A DNA stretch of 44,154 bases from Saprospiraceae bacterium (GTDB lineage: Bacteria > Bacteroidota > Bacteroidia > Chitinophagales > Saprospiraceae), in contig JAGNSQ010000003.1 in the NCBI GenBank assembly GCA_017987975.1, positions 1 through 44,154 of the forward strand, written 5' to 3'. A program made the position numbers and the translations under genes. The notes under the pieces were generated by a model. It searched no databases. It was not told the DNA's origin and saw only the letters and a program-made list of their open reading frames with translations. Below, piece after piece: positions 23,667 to 32,190 of the stretch (position 1 is the stretch's first letter; every line of letters begins with the position of its first letter).

Positions 23667-23696
23667 TTTGATTTTGTTGAAGAGATTATATTTTTG
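23667..23696 (+). promoter_or_regulatory. Promoter of yebC
   Basis: TTTG at 23667-23670, an 18-bp spacer and TATTTTTG at 23689-23696 form a complete consensus promoter for the Bacteroidota primary sigma factor. The ATG is 22 bp downstream. Confidence 0.7.
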
Positions 23697-23718
23697 CAGT
23701 CTCAAATAAAATAGCAAT

Positions 23719-24429
23719 ATGGGAAGGGCATTTGAATACCGCAGAGCCGCAAAAGAGAAAAGATGGGCTAATATGTCAAGGGTTTTTCCAAAAATTAGCA
23801 GAACCATTACTTTGGCTGCTAAAGAAGGTGGAACTGATCCTGATATGAACTCCAAACTCAGGCTTGCCATAGCACTTGCAAAAGCCAATAATATGCCCAA
23901 AGACAATGTGGAAGCAGCTATAAAGCGTGCTGATGGCAAAGATGGGGCAGACTTTGTGGAAGTAAGCTATGAAGGTAAAGGGCCTCATGGAGTTCTAGTT
24001 TTTGTTGAGTGCGCCACTGACAATACCACCAGAACAGTTGCCAATGTAAAGTCTTACTTTAATAAATCCACTGGTCAGGTGGTGCCTTCAGGCTCATTAG
24101 AGTTCTTATTTGATAGAAAAACGGTGATCGAATTTGAAAAACCTGCCAATTTGGATATGGAAGAACTCGAATTTGAATTGATTGATCGCGGCTTGCAGGA
24201 GTTTGAATTTGATGGAAATTCTGTCTATGCTTATGGCGACTATACCCACTTTGGTTCACTTGTCAAGGCCTTTGAAGAAAAGGGTATTAACGTGACATCT
24301 GCTCAGTTGGAAAGAATTCCGACATCTCCTGTTGAGTTTACGGAAGAACAAATGGTTGATATTCAAAAATTGCTGGACAAGTTGGAAGATGATGACGATG
24401 TTCAGCATGTTTACACCAATATGGCCTAA
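23719..24429 (+). CDS. yebC: YebC/PmpR (TACO1) family protein
   Basis: A 236-residue member of the YebC family. It was long called a transcriptional regulator, and recent work also links relatives to translation of proline-rich stretches. The N-terminal block [22 protein letters not shown] is the Bacteroidota version of the usual start. [22 protein letters not shown] and [20 protein letters not shown] are highly conserved. The C-terminus carries [28 protein letters not shown]. It is transcribed alone from a clear promoter; the next gene is convergent, 2 bp away. Confidence 0.95.
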   Translation: MGRAFEYRRAAKEKRWANMSRVFPKISRTITLAAKEGGTDPDMNSKLRLAIALAKANNMPKDNVEAAIKRADGKDGADFVEVSYEGKGPHGVLVFVECATDNTTRTVANVKSYFNKSTGQVVPSGSLEFLFDRKTVIEFEKPANLDMEELEFELIDRGLQEFEFDGNSVYAYGDYTHFGSLVKAFEEKGINVTSAQLERIPTSPVEFTEEQMVDIQKLLDKLEDDDDVQHVYTNMA

Positions 24430-24431
24430 GT

Positions 24432-24869
24432 CTACATTGGAATAAAAAGTGAATGGGCATGTCTACCAGATCTTTTTTGTAAGATCTGGTCTAATAATAC
24501 AAAGCCAAGAATACATGCGCAAACCAAAGTCACTACAGGGTAGGAGGGGATTTCAGGCATTTCGATCCAAGCTCCCCCAGATGCTGATTCTTTACTGAAA
24601 TAGGCATAGATCATCGAAAAAATGGCAAAAATCCCTGGTAATACAAAATCTTTCCAGGATCCCTCAGATTCGCTTTTGATCTGAATCAAAGAGGATTTAA
24701 GATTTTCTTTAAATTCTGGACTCACCTCCTGAATTGACTGTGTCAAAAAAAGAGTGTCAACGGCAGTGATGGATTGCAATTCTTCCCACACTTTATCATC
24801 TTTTCGCAACATTGAGATTTCCTCAACTGTACATTTACCCTCCAGGTATTTTATCATTAACTCTTCCAT
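24432..24869 (-). CDS. Putative anti-sigma factor, membrane protein
   Basis: A 145-residue protein. The N-terminal ~70 residues (MEELMIKYLEGKCTVEEISML, then VWEELQSITAVDTLFL) resemble the cytoplasmic sigma-binding domain of Bacteroidota anti-sigma factors. Two hydrophobic segments follow (about 72-90 and 111-131) with a short loop between. It lies 9 bp after the ECF sigma gene, the usual order for a sigma/anti-sigma pair. There is no zinc-binding HxxxCxxC motif. No large periplasmic sensor domain is present, so any signal would have to be read at or in the membrane. Assignment rests mostly on position. Confidence 0.6.
   Translation of the reverse strand: MEELMIKYLEGKCTVEEISMLRKDDKVWEELQSITAVDTLFLTQSIQEVSPEFKENLKSSLIQIKSESEGSWKDFVLPGIFAIFSMIYAYFSKESASGGAWIEMPEIPSYPVVTLVCACILGFVLLDQILQKRSGRHAHSLFIPM
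24465..24490. repeat. Perfect 10-bp inverted repeat in the 3' end of the anti-sigma gene
   Basis: ACCAGATCTT (24465-24474), loop ttttgt, AAGATCTGGT (24481-24490). It lies inside coding sequence and 36 bp past the yebC stop on the opposite strand. It could shape the 3' ends of both convergent messages, but neither strand has a T-tract after it. Confidence 0.6.
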
Positions 24870-24878
24870 GATACAAAT

Positions 24879-25418
24879 TTAAGTGACATCAAAATATTTG
24901 TCAATATGTTTGGCCATTTCTTTTCTGGCTCTGAATAATTTAATCTTTATATTACTTTCCGAAAATCCGGTAGCATCCACAATTTCTTTGATACTCATCT
25001 CATTGAGATAATACAGTTGCACCAAGGTACCATCCTCTTCCGATAAGTGAGCCAGAAGTTGATGTATCTTGCGGCTTGCCTCCTTTTGTTCAAGATCCCC
25101 ATCAGCATTCATGCTGCTTGCCTGATACATCAAAACGCTCTCATCACTGTTTCTCTTTTGTTTTCTTTTGTAATCAATAGCTGTCCGATAAGCAACAGTA
25201 AATATCCATGCCTTAAACGGTGAAGTTCTGTTGTAATCTCCTATTTTGTTTATGATTTTTATACATGTATCCTGCGTGGCTTCTTCAGATTCTTGATTTC
25301 TTTGGAGTATACGATGGGATACATTGTAAATATAAGCGGAATAGGCATCCACAAAACTAGTGGTAGCCCTCGAATCCCCAATTAGGAGACCCGCGATAAT
25401 TTCCGATTCCGACATCAT
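24879..25418 (-). CDS. RNA polymerase ECF-type sigma factor
   Basis: A 179-residue group IV sigma factor. Region 2 (about 15-85) has the core-binding and -10 recognition helices (SEEATQDTCIKIINKIGDY, then PFKAWIFTVAYRTAIDYKRK). Region 4 (about 118-172) has the helix-turn-helix YYLNEMSIKEIVDATGFSESNIKIKLFRARKEM. Nothing else is fused to it. It precedes the putative anti-sigma gene by 9 bp. A perfect TAATTTTG -7 element lies upstream, so it is expressed by the housekeeping sigma factor. The regulon is unknown. Confidence 0.93.
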   Translation of the reverse strand: MMSESEIIAGLLIGDSRATTSFVDAYSAYIYNVSHRILQRNQESEEATQDTCIKIINKIGDYNRTSPFKAWIFTVAYRTAIDYKRKQKRNSDESVLMYQASSMNADGDLEQKEASRKIHQLLAHLSEEDGTLVQLYYLNEMSIKEIVDATGFSESNIKIKLFRARKEMAKHIDKYFDVT

Positions 25419-25451
25419 GCAATCAATACGGTAAATTTAATCGACCGGTTA

Positions 25452-25459
25452 CAAAATTA
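25452..25459 (-). promoter_or_regulatory. -7 promoter element for ECF sigma/anti-sigma pair
   Basis: TAATTTTG on the minus strand, a perfect TAnnTTTG match 33 bp before the sigma ATG and just after the stop of the WG-repeat gene. No -33 TTG is seen. Confidence 0.5.
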
Positions 25460-25467
25460 GATTTTTA

Positions 25468-26664
25468 CTATCGAAAAATCGCTACTCTGGCATTGCCGCC
25501 GTTAAAGTCTCTTGCTTCAGGGTACGAGGCTTCAATAACCGGTATACCCTCAGCATTCAAAAAACCATACCCATTCTGACTCACATATCGGATGCGTCTT
25601 TCTTTACAATCCCAGGCTAAAGGAAGTGCCGGTTGAAAAATTTCTTTCCCATCGAGCGATATATAGGTCCAATTTTCTCCCCGAAGCACTCCAATAAGAC
25701 CTTCAGAGAACACTAAGAATCCGCTATATTCCATTTCGGTAAGTCTATTCCCATCGGCATTGACAATAAAAGCCGTTGACCCTACCCACTCGGCAAATCT
25801 TTGTTCTCCCAATGATGTAAGCTTATTAGGAGTAGAATAAGTTATTTTACCTTTATTGTTCATTATCTGAAATGCCTTGTGTTGCTGTACGATGCAAAAT
25901 GCATTTAAAAAGACACTGCAATTTTGAATTCCTGAAAGCCAGGTTTTGCCGTTTTTATGTACAATCTCAATTTCCTTTTCTGATTTCACAACATACTTGT
26001 CTTCGTTGGCTAATTTAATTTCATTAAACTTGGGGGCAAGTATCCATTGTAGGTTTGTATCAATGAGTCCATAATTCTGACCTAGTTTTACAATAAATTG
26101 ACCCTCATATCCTGATTTGATGTCCATAAACTGTGGTTGAATACGCACGAAGCCATTATCACTCAAAACTCCCCAAAGGTCATTTTTTGAGAAAAAAGCA
26201 TAACCATCAACAAAACTGCTGCATTCAGACCCAGGACACAAAAACAATTTGTGTCCTTTTTTATCAATATAAAAATATTGATTCTTAAAATCTTGTACCA
26301 GAGCTTTGCCTCCTCTAAAGTCTGAACAGGTAAGAAATTGATGTGCAACGGAGGTAGCTCCGGATGGATCAATATACCCCCATTTTCCACCTAAATTGCA
26401 GGCAGCAAGTCCATCAGAAAAATCTCTGAGTTCATCGTACTTGGGAGGTATGGTAAAATTGCCGTTTGCATTCATGAATCCCCAAATAAAAGGAGAGGGT
26501 TCATAATCCTCTAACCATGTTTTTTCTCCTTCAAAATCTGATTTATTTGGTGCAGTTGCCTCGTTTTTGCAAGAAATAAGCCCTGAAATTGTTAAAGTTA
26601 TAATAAACATCACAGTTTGTTTTAACAATATTGTTCTCAACCGTTTTTGTTTTACTATTTTCAT
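25468..26664 (-). CDS. WG-repeat lipoprotein
   Basis: A 398-residue protein with a lipoprotein signal (LTISGLISC, lipidated Cys32) and WG beta repeats across most of the mature part. Clear units are WGFMNANGNFTIPPKYDELRDF, WGYIDPSGATSVAHQF, WGVLSDNGFVRIQPQFMD, YGLIDTNLQWILAPKFNEI and YGFLNAEGIPVIEASYPEA. The function of WG repeats is not known; they are common on the surface of Bacteroidota cells. It is divergent from the secreted protein at 26729 and lies 49 bp upstream of the sigma factor gene. Confidence 0.85.
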   Translation of the reverse strand: MKIVKQKRLRTILLKQTVMFIITLTISGLISCKNEATAPNKSDFEGEKTWLEDYEPSPFIWGFMNANGNFTIPPKYDELRDFSDGLAACNLGGKWGYIDPSGATSVAHQFLTCSDFRGGKALVQDFKNQYFYIDKKGHKLFLCPGSECSSFVDGYAFFSKNDLWGVLSDNGFVRIQPQFMDIKSGYEGQFIVKLGQNYGLIDTNLQWILAPKFNEIKLANEDKYVVKSEKEIEIVHKNGKTWLSGIQNCSVFLNAFCIVQQHKAFQIMNNKGKITYSTPNKLTSLGEQRFAEWVGSTAFIVNADGNRLTEMEYSGFLVFSEGLIGVLRGENWTYISLDGKEIFQPALPLAWDCKERRIRYVSQNGYGFLNAEGIPVIEASYPEARDFNGGNARVAIFR

Positions 26665-26680
26665 TCAAGAATTAAATATA

Positions 26681-26695
26681 AGGCAATGACTGCCT
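26681..26695. repeat. Small inverted repeat between divergent genes
   Basis: AGGCA (26681-26685), 5 bp, TGCCT (26691-26695), centred in the 64-bp gap between two divergent envelope-protein genes. It could be an operator, but the arms are short. Confidence 0.3.
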
Positions 26696-26728
26696 CCAGA
26701 ATAATAAACTTCAAAATAAAATTAAATC

Positions 26729-27295
26729 ATGAAGATGTGCAATAATAGGTATTTAAGACTTACCAGCGTCTTTGTGCATTCTCTTTTTTTATTTGCTTTT
26801 GGTATTAATGCTTTTGGCCAGGAAGAATGGGAGCGAATAAAGTTGGCCGATTACCCCTATTATATCCAATTTCCTGGCAAACCGGAAGTAAAACAAAAAT
26901 TGATCAGTACCACCCTTGGTGAGCAGGGTATACTATCAGTTACGTATAAACCAGAATCTGATGATCCTGTGTTTTTTTATTCATTGCAACTTGTAGAATA
27001 TCCTGAAGGAACCTACCACCAGGACAGTGTTGACCTCATCCATAAAAGCCTCGACGAATCTTTAATCGTGCTGTCAGAAACTTTAAAATGTAAGGTTACA
27101 TATCAAAGCGAAATAGATAATCATGCTTCTCGTATTTTTAGACTGGAAGATAGCCTGAGCAAACAAGCGGTTAAGGGGAAAATGTATTTAGACAGAGATA
27201 CATTGATATATTGTTTTGCATTTACAAGTATCGAAAAAAGTCTTAATAACAATGTCGATCATTTTTTAGATTCGCTGCAGATAGAGTCTAATTAA
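26729..27295 (+). CDS. Secreted protein of unknown function
   Basis: A 188-residue protein with a signal peptide (hydrophobic FVHSLFLFAFGINAFG, cleavage expected before QEEW). The mature part begins with EWERIKLADYPYYIQFPGKPEVKQKLIST, a pattern often seen in small Bacteroidota periplasmic proteins, and is predicted mixed alpha/beta. No catalytic motif is visible. It lies 10 bp before the DUF3810 gene and is probably co-transcribed with it, which suggests a shared envelope role. Confidence 0.7.
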   Translation: MKMCNNRYLRLTSVFVHSLFLFAFGINAFGQEEWERIKLADYPYYIQFPGKPEVKQKLISTTLGEQGILSVTYKPESDDPVFFYSLQLVEYPEGTYHQDSVDLIHKSLDESLIVLSETLKCKVTYQSEIDNHASRIFRLEDSLSKQAVKGKMYLDRDTLIYCFAFTSIEKSLNNNVDHFLDSLQIESN

Positions 27296-27305
27296 GTGGG
27301 TTGGA

Positions 27306-28403
27306 ATGAAAAGATTAATTCCTGTTTGGCTTCTTTTTTTGGGTGTTATAATCCTGCTAAAATTAGTAAATGATGATTGGATAGAACGCTATTATCAGCC
27401 TTTGATTTTCCAACCTTTAAGAGGGATATACGAAATTACTTTTTACCACCTGCCTTTTGCCCTGATTTATTTGATTGTACCTGTTTTTGGTTGGTTGATG
27501 TTTCGATATTACCAATGGGTGGCAAAACTCAATAAGACTTTGCTGGTAAAAATTAGTTTTGTTATTACTGTAGTGATGTTGGTTTTTACTTGGTTCTATT
27601 CCTCATGGGGTATGCTTTACAAGAGCAAACCACTCCAGGAAAAATTGGGGTTGGAAGAAACATCAGTTGATACAATTTATTTGTTAAAGCAACTCCAATG
27701 GACAGAAAATCAATTATTAGAAGTAAGGCAGAAATTCTGGAATGAGAATTCAAAGGCCATACCAATTGAAAAAAGGCCAGAAAACCTAGAAACATTATTA
27801 CAAAAAGAGGTCTCAGCCACGCTCAACAATTGGGGAATTAAAGCCAATAAGGAGCTAAGAGTTCGGCCTTTATATCCGGCAGGTTCTTTATTGATTTTTT
27901 CCACGGCAGGTATATATTTGCCGTTTTCTATGGAGGGTCATTATGATCCGGGTTTGGCCCATTTTCATTCTCCATTTGTAATGGCTCATGAGTTGGCACA
28001 TGGCTACGGTATTACGGGTGAAGCGGATTGTAATTTTGTTGCAATGATTGCATGTTTTCGATCGGAAAATCACTTCATTCAATATGCAGGTCTACTTACC
28101 TATTGGCGATATTTAGCATCTGATCTTAAAAAAGCAGCAAGTTATTCTTTTTATCAAACAGCGTTTATGCGTCCTATTCCCATTAGAAAGGACCTAGCTG
28201 TACTTTATGATGCCCTCAATCAATATCCGGAAATAATGCCAATGATCAGAGATATTATTTATGATTCTTATTTGAAAGCCAATGGATTAAAAGATGGACT
28301 TAAAAATTATGATAAAGTAATTCATTTAATCAGAGCCTGGCAAAAAAGTAGCCTTGATATGAACGTCAAAGCCAAATGGGGTATAGACAATTCGCTACAA
28401 TGA
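27306..28403 (+). CDS. DUF3810 membrane protein, putative zinc metalloprotease
   Basis: A 365-residue protein. Three hydrophobic segments lie in the N-terminal third (about 5-20, 47-68, 83-100). The rest is a soluble domain with the zinc-protease motif H228-E229-L-A-H232 (FVMAHELAHGYGI) and a downstream acidic residue in TGEADCNFVA (E239), the arrangement of DUF3810 and gluzincin-like proteins. The active site seems complete, but no substrate is known. It follows the secreted protein by 10 bp. Its last 9 bp overlap the convergent threonine aldolase gene. Confidence 0.85.
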   Translation: MKRLIPVWLLFLGVIILLKLVNDDWIERYYQPLIFQPLRGIYEITFYHLPFALIYLIVPVFGWLMFRYYQWVAKLNKTLLVKISFVITVVMLVFTWFYSSWGMLYKSKPLQEKLGLEETSVDTIYLLKQLQWTENQLLEVRQKFWNENSKAIPIEKRPENLETLLQKEVSATLNNWGIKANKELRVRPLYPAGSLLIFSTAGIYLPFSMEGHYDPGLAHFHSPFVMAHELAHGYGITGEADCNFVAMIACFRSENHFIQYAGLLTYWRYLASDLKKAASYSFYQTAFMRPIPIRKDLAVLYDALNQYPEIMPMIRDIIYDSYLKANGLKDGLKNYDKVIHLIRAWQKSSLDMNVKAKWGIDNSLQ

Positions 28404-29414
28404 GGCGATTCTCTGGGTCAATTCTTCCATCATTCCATCTGTAATGTCTCTATGAAATACAAATCTGATGGCCTTTTTCCCAAATGGAGATGCGATGATT
28501 TTTTTCTCTTTCAATTTTTCTATAAATGACTCAGCTGTATGGGGGTCTTTTAAATAGAAGATAATGATATTTGTCTTAACCGGTAGCAAGAAGTCAACTG
28601 CATCTATTTGGTTAAGCATTTCAGCAATATATTTTGCATTGGCATTATCTTTCGCTAAGTCTTTTACATGATGATCAAGTGCATAGATACCAGCTGCCGC
28701 CAGATAACCAGCCTGTCGCATGCCACCTCCCATCACCTTTCTGACTTTGCGGGCTCTGGCAATAAAAGAATTATCCCCGGTCAAAACACTGCCAACCGGT
28801 GTGCCCAGTCCTTTTGAAAGACAAATAGAAATGCTGTCGAAATGTTTTCCAACTTCCAGCGTGCTTTCACCTGTCTCAACCAAAACATTAAAAAGCCTGG
28901 CCCCATCCAAATGTAGTTTGAGATTTTTTTCTTGCGTAAAATTGCGGATCGGTCTGAGTTCATCAAGGGTATAATAATTACCTCCCCCTTTGTTGGTGGA
29001 ATTTTCCAAAACAACAAGACTCGACTTTGGAAACCAATCTTTTTCTGGTCTAATTGCTTCTTCAATATCTTGGACCGTAATTTTCCCATATTGTCCGATT
29101 AACGGATAAACCGCTACACCGCTATGAAAGGCATAACCTCCTACTTCGTACTGATAAATATGGGAATTATGGTCACAGATTACTTCTTCCAGTGGTGAAG
29201 TATGCAATTTAATAGCTATTTGATTGGTCATGGTGCCTGAGGGACAAAAGAGAGCAGCTTCTTTCCCAAACATTTCAGCTACTTTAATTTGCAAAGCATT
29301 TACTGTGGGATCTTCACCAAAAACATCATCGCCCACCTCTGCAATGTGCATGTATTCCAGCATTGCCGGGCTGGGTTTAGTAATGGTGTCGCTTATTAAA
29401 TTGATGGTTTGCAT
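28395..29414 (-). CDS. Low-specificity threonine aldolase (GntG/LtaE family PLP enzyme)
   Basis: A 339-residue fold-type I PLP enzyme that splits L-threonine or allo-threonine to glycine and acetaldehyde. The N-terminal SDTITKPSPAML and VGDDVFGEDPTVNALQ are family hallmarks. D170 lies in LHLDGARLFN and the PLP lysine is K201 in CLSKGLGTPVGS. Together with tdh-kbl at 41326-43469 it gives the cell two ways to make glycine from threonine. The start codon overlaps a small inverted repeat (29414-29433). It may be in one transcript with msrB and the lipoprotein gene upstream (64-bp gap). Confidence 0.92.
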   Translation of the reverse strand: MQTINLISDTITKPSPAMLEYMHIAEVGDDVFGEDPTVNALQIKVAEMFGKEAALFCPSGTMTNQIAIKLHTSPLEEVICDHNSHIYQYEVGGYAFHSGVAVYPLIGQYGKITVQDIEEAIRPEKDWFPKSSLVVLENSTNKGGGNYYTLDELRPIRNFTQEKNLKLHLDGARLFNVLVETGESTLEVGKHFDSISICLSKGLGTPVGSVLTGDNSFIARARKVRKVMGGGMRQAGYLAAAGIYALDHHVKDLAKDNANAKYIAEMLNQIDAVDFLLPVKTNIIIFYLKDPHTAESFIEKLKEKKIIASPFGKKAIRFVFHRDITDGMMEELTQRIASL

Positions 29415-29433
29415 TGCACATTATTTTGTGCAA
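29414..29433. repeat. Inverted repeat at the threonine aldolase start
   Basis: TTGCAC (29414-29419), 8 bp, GTGCAA (29428-29433). It touches the start codon (complement 29412-29414) and could be an operator or a small leader hairpin. Confidence 0.35.
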
Positions 29434-29478
29434 TAATAGTAAATCTCAGCCTTTTATTAAACTGACCACCAACGCAGG

Positions 29479-30258
29479 CTATCGTTTTATGGTTGTTCCG
29501 TTAAAAAATTGGAACTCTAATTTATACTCATCAAAATTTTCCAAAATCATGTCAAGATCGGAAATAAACTTATCAGGGTCTGTTATCTGGAAGTACAATT
29601 GTTGCACTTTAGGAAACTTGTGAAGGTCAAATTGAACATTTGAAAGTGTCACTTGTCTGTTTTCGTTCATGATAAAAACTCCATAATTACCGGCATTTCC
29701 TGAAAAACCAAGATAGGGGAGGGTCGCTAATGATTCATTAAATTTCAGTATTTCACTTTCTGTGGAGCACTGAAAGTAGCCCCAAACAGCACGAGGGTGC
29801 AACCTTTGAATACACTGATGCCCGGCCACGAGTCCTGTCTCTTCACTCATGGTCAAACAAATTAAGTCATTGGTTATTTCTATCTTACCCTTAGACTTCA
29901 CAGAGTTTTTTAAATCAAAGGTCAAATTATAATTACCATTTGCAGACTGGAGGACAACCTCCGTCATTGGTTTAATGCTGCCAATGACACAATTGCCATC
30001 AAGAACCAATCCAAGAATATCAATGACTATATTTTGTGATCCTAAACTACTTTCTACCCACAACTCAGTATTAACGCACGATAGAGAATCTACGGTTGTA
30101 ATTTCAAGAACTGGGGAAATAGCGTTAGAAACAGGTTTTTGACTCAAAAAGACCTCGATTTCATCATTTATATTGATAATATTTGTCTGCAAGTCATCTT
30201 TTTTGCAAGAAAACAGACTGAGAAAAAAGAGGAAAAAAAATATTGATTTTGTATTCAT
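29479..30258 (-). CDS. Lipoprotein of unknown function
   Basis: A 259-residue protein with a lipoprotein signal (FLSLFSC, lipidated Cys18, followed by KKDD). The mature part appears beta-rich with several cysteines (CVNTELW, GNCVIGS, ICLTMSEE, HQCIQRL, YFQCSTE), some of which could pair in the periplasm. I recognise no family. It is 35 bp after msrB on the same strand, so the cysteine-rich lipoprotein and the methionine sulfoxide reductase may share a transcript. Confidence 0.7.
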   Translation of the reverse strand: MNTKSIFFFLFFLSLFSCKKDDLQTNIININDEIEVFLSQKPVSNAISPVLEITTVDSLSCVNTELWVESSLGSQNIVIDILGLVLDGNCVIGSIKPMTEVVLQSANGNYNLTFDLKNSVKSKGKIEITNDLICLTMSEETGLVAGHQCIQRLHPRAVWGYFQCSTESEILKFNESLATLPYLGFSGNAGNYGVFIMNENRQVTLSNVQFDLHKFPKVQQLYFQITDPDKFISDLDMILENFDEYKLEFQFFNGTTIKR

Positions 30259-30293
30259 CTCTAAAACGCTAAGTATATAACGAAATGAGATAC

Positions 30294-30845
30294 TTATTTG
30301 CTGTTTAATATTTGTTTACTTTCAATAAAATTCAATGCGGCAGAATTGAGACAATACCTCAAACCGGTGGGAGGGGGGCCATCTTCAAACACATGCCCCA
30401 GATGCCCTCCACAACGAGCGCACAAAACCTCGGTTCTGGGGTATCCTATATTATAGTCAGTGTCTCTTTTAATCATTTTTTCGTCATCAGGTCTGAAGAA
30501 ACTGGGCCAACCAGTACCTGACTCATATTTTGCATTACTTGAAAAAATTACCTGGTCACAACCTGCACAGGTATATAAGCCATCTTTTTTATTATCCCAT
30601 AAATCTCCCGTAAATGCAGCTTCTGTGCCTTTTTGACGCAAAATCCTAAATTCCTCTGGAGTTAGTTTTTCTTTCCACTGTGCCTCAGTTAAGACTACTG
30701 TAGCAATAGAATCTCCCATTCTGTTAGTAATTTTATCTCCCGGCAGAGGCTGATAAGGAGTTGTCGTAATTTCCTGGTTTTGTTTTGAGCTTTTACAAGC
30801 CCAAAAAAGAGAAAGAAGTAGGGTAGTTGACAAAAGTGTTTTCAT
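30294..30845 (-). CDS. msrB: Peptide-methionine (R)-S-oxide reductase MsrB, lipoprotein form
   Basis: MsrB repairs oxidised methionine (R form) in proteins. This 183-residue version carries a lipoprotein signal (LSLFWAC, Cys17), so it acts in the envelope. The zinc-binding pairs are C93-x2-C96 and C142-x2-C145. The catalytic Cys165 is in [18 protein letters not shown] and [19 protein letters not shown] are diagnostic. No MsrA is fused. Being exported, it needs a periplasmic reductant that is not encoded nearby. Confidence 0.94.
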   Translation of the reverse strand: MKTLLSTTLLLSLFWACKSSKQNQEITTTPYQPLPGDKITNRMGDSIATVVLTEAQWKEKLTPEEFRILRQKGTEAAFTGDLWDNKKDGLYTCAGCDQVIFSSNAKYESGTGWPSFFRPDDEKMIKRDTDYNIGYPRTEVLCARCGGHLGHVFEDGPPPTGLRYCLNSAALNFIESKQILNSK

Positions 30846-30928
30846 TATAAATGTTGAGGTAAATCAATGATATTAGATAACGCTAAGGCGCATTTATTGT
30901 TTTCTTTTCAAATTTAATCCAAGATTGG

Positions 30929-30936
30929 TACTTTTG
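30929..30936 (+). promoter_or_regulatory. -7 promoter element for sterol-desaturase-family gene
   Basis: TACTTTTG is a perfect TAnnTTTG match, 12 bp before the chosen ATG at 30949. No TTG at the proper -33 distance. Confidence 0.45.
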
Positions 30937-30948
30937 GTAAAAAAATTA

Positions 30949-32190
30949 ATGAAAGAATATGCTTTTGTTTTGAGCTTTGCCATTCCCTTTTTTATTCTGC
31001 TAATGTTGATTGAATTCACAGTAAGCAAATTAAAAGGAATAGAAGTTTATAGGCCATACGATACCATCACAAGCATTTCATCAGGTATTACCAATGTTGT
31101 AAAGGATATTTTAGGTTTGATTGTGGTGATTGTGAGTTATCAATGGATGTATAATAATCTGGCGCTTTTTAGTATATCTTCAACTTTGGTAGTGTTTTTT
31201 TTAGCATTTATAACTCTGGATTTTGCCGGATATTGGTCACATCGTTTTGAGCATACAGTTAATATTTTCTGGAATCGCCACATTATCCACCACAGCAGTG
31301 AAGAGTATAATCTGGCATGTGCACTTCGCCAAAATTTTTCAGCTTTATTTGCAGTTTTTACTTTCTTGTTATTACCTGCCGCAATCCTGGGCGTCCCACC
31401 AGAAATTATCAATATAGTAGCCCCTCTCCACCTTTTTGCTCAGTTTTGGTACCATACAAGACTCATCGGTAAAATGGGCGCGTTGGAGTCCTTTATTGTG
31501 ACGCCTTCGCACCATAGGGTACATCACGCCATCAATGATATTTATCTAGACAAAAACTATGGGCAGGTTTTTATTTTATGGGATAAATGGTTTGGAACCT
31601 ATCAGGAAGAATTGGAAACCGAACCTCCTGTTTATGGTGTTAAAAGACCAGTAGCAACCTGGAATGCATTGGAAATTAATTTTCAGCATTTTTGGGTCTT
31701 GTTCAAAGATGCTATGCAGACTAAAAGCTGGAAAGATAAATGCAGAATTTGGTTTATGCCAACCGGTTGGAGACCCGAGGATGTGAGCAAATTGAATACT
31801 ATTCCAGTGGTCTCAAACCCCTTTAATTTGAGTAAATACGATCATACCACTTCTCATTGGTCTTCCTATTGGATGTGGTTTCAGCTGCTGTTTTCTCTTT
31901 TGCTCTTATTTCACTTCTTTTTCCAAATAGGGGATTTTTCATATCCCTTCCTATTAGTATATGGGCTATTCATTATAATGAACATTTTCAGCTTTAATGC
32001 TTTGATGGATGGTCATTGGATCTCACTTATAGGCGAGTCTGGCAAATTTTTTATTATTCTCGGGATTTGGTTGAGTTTAGGCACCTGGTTTCAGATACCG
32101 ATTTATTGGATAATAGTATGGCAGTTAGCTTCCCTGATCATTACTTTGATAGTAATTAAGGAAGAGCGGGCTGGCCTGGCTTTGAATTAA
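30949..32190 (+). CDS. Sterol desaturase / fatty acid hydroxylase family protein
   Basis: A 413-residue membrane di-iron enzyme of the FA_hydroxylase family. The histidine clusters that hold iron are visible: HRFEH, then HIIHHSSEEYN, then a spaced HHRVHHAIND. About seven hydrophobic segments surround them, including a C-terminal extension with three or four more helices (after ~300). The family hydroxylates or desaturates lipids; the actual substrate here is unknown. The ATG at 30949 directly follows a -7 element, and an upstream in-frame start at 30925 seems unlikely. Its 3' end overlaps the convergent DUF5683 gene by 35 bp. Confidence 0.88.
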   Translation: MKEYAFVLSFAIPFFILLMLIEFTVSKLKGIEVYRPYDTITSISSGITNVVKDILGLIVVIVSYQWMYNNLALFSISSTLVVFFLAFITLDFAGYWSHRFEHTVNIFWNRHIIHHSSEEYNLACALRQNFSALFAVFTFLLLPAAILGVPPEIINIVAPLHLFAQFWYHTRLIGKMGALESFIVTPSHHRVHHAINDIYLDKNYGQVFILWDKWFGTYQEELETEPPVYGVKRPVATWNALEINFQHFWVLFKDAMQTKSWKDKCRIWFMPTGWRPEDVSKLNTIPVVSNPFNLSKYDHTTSHWSSYWMWFQLLFSLLLLFHFFFQIGDFSYPFLLVYGLFIIMNIFSFNALMDGHWISLIGESGKFFIILGIWLSLGTWFQIPIYWIIVWQLASLIITLIVIKEERAGLALN

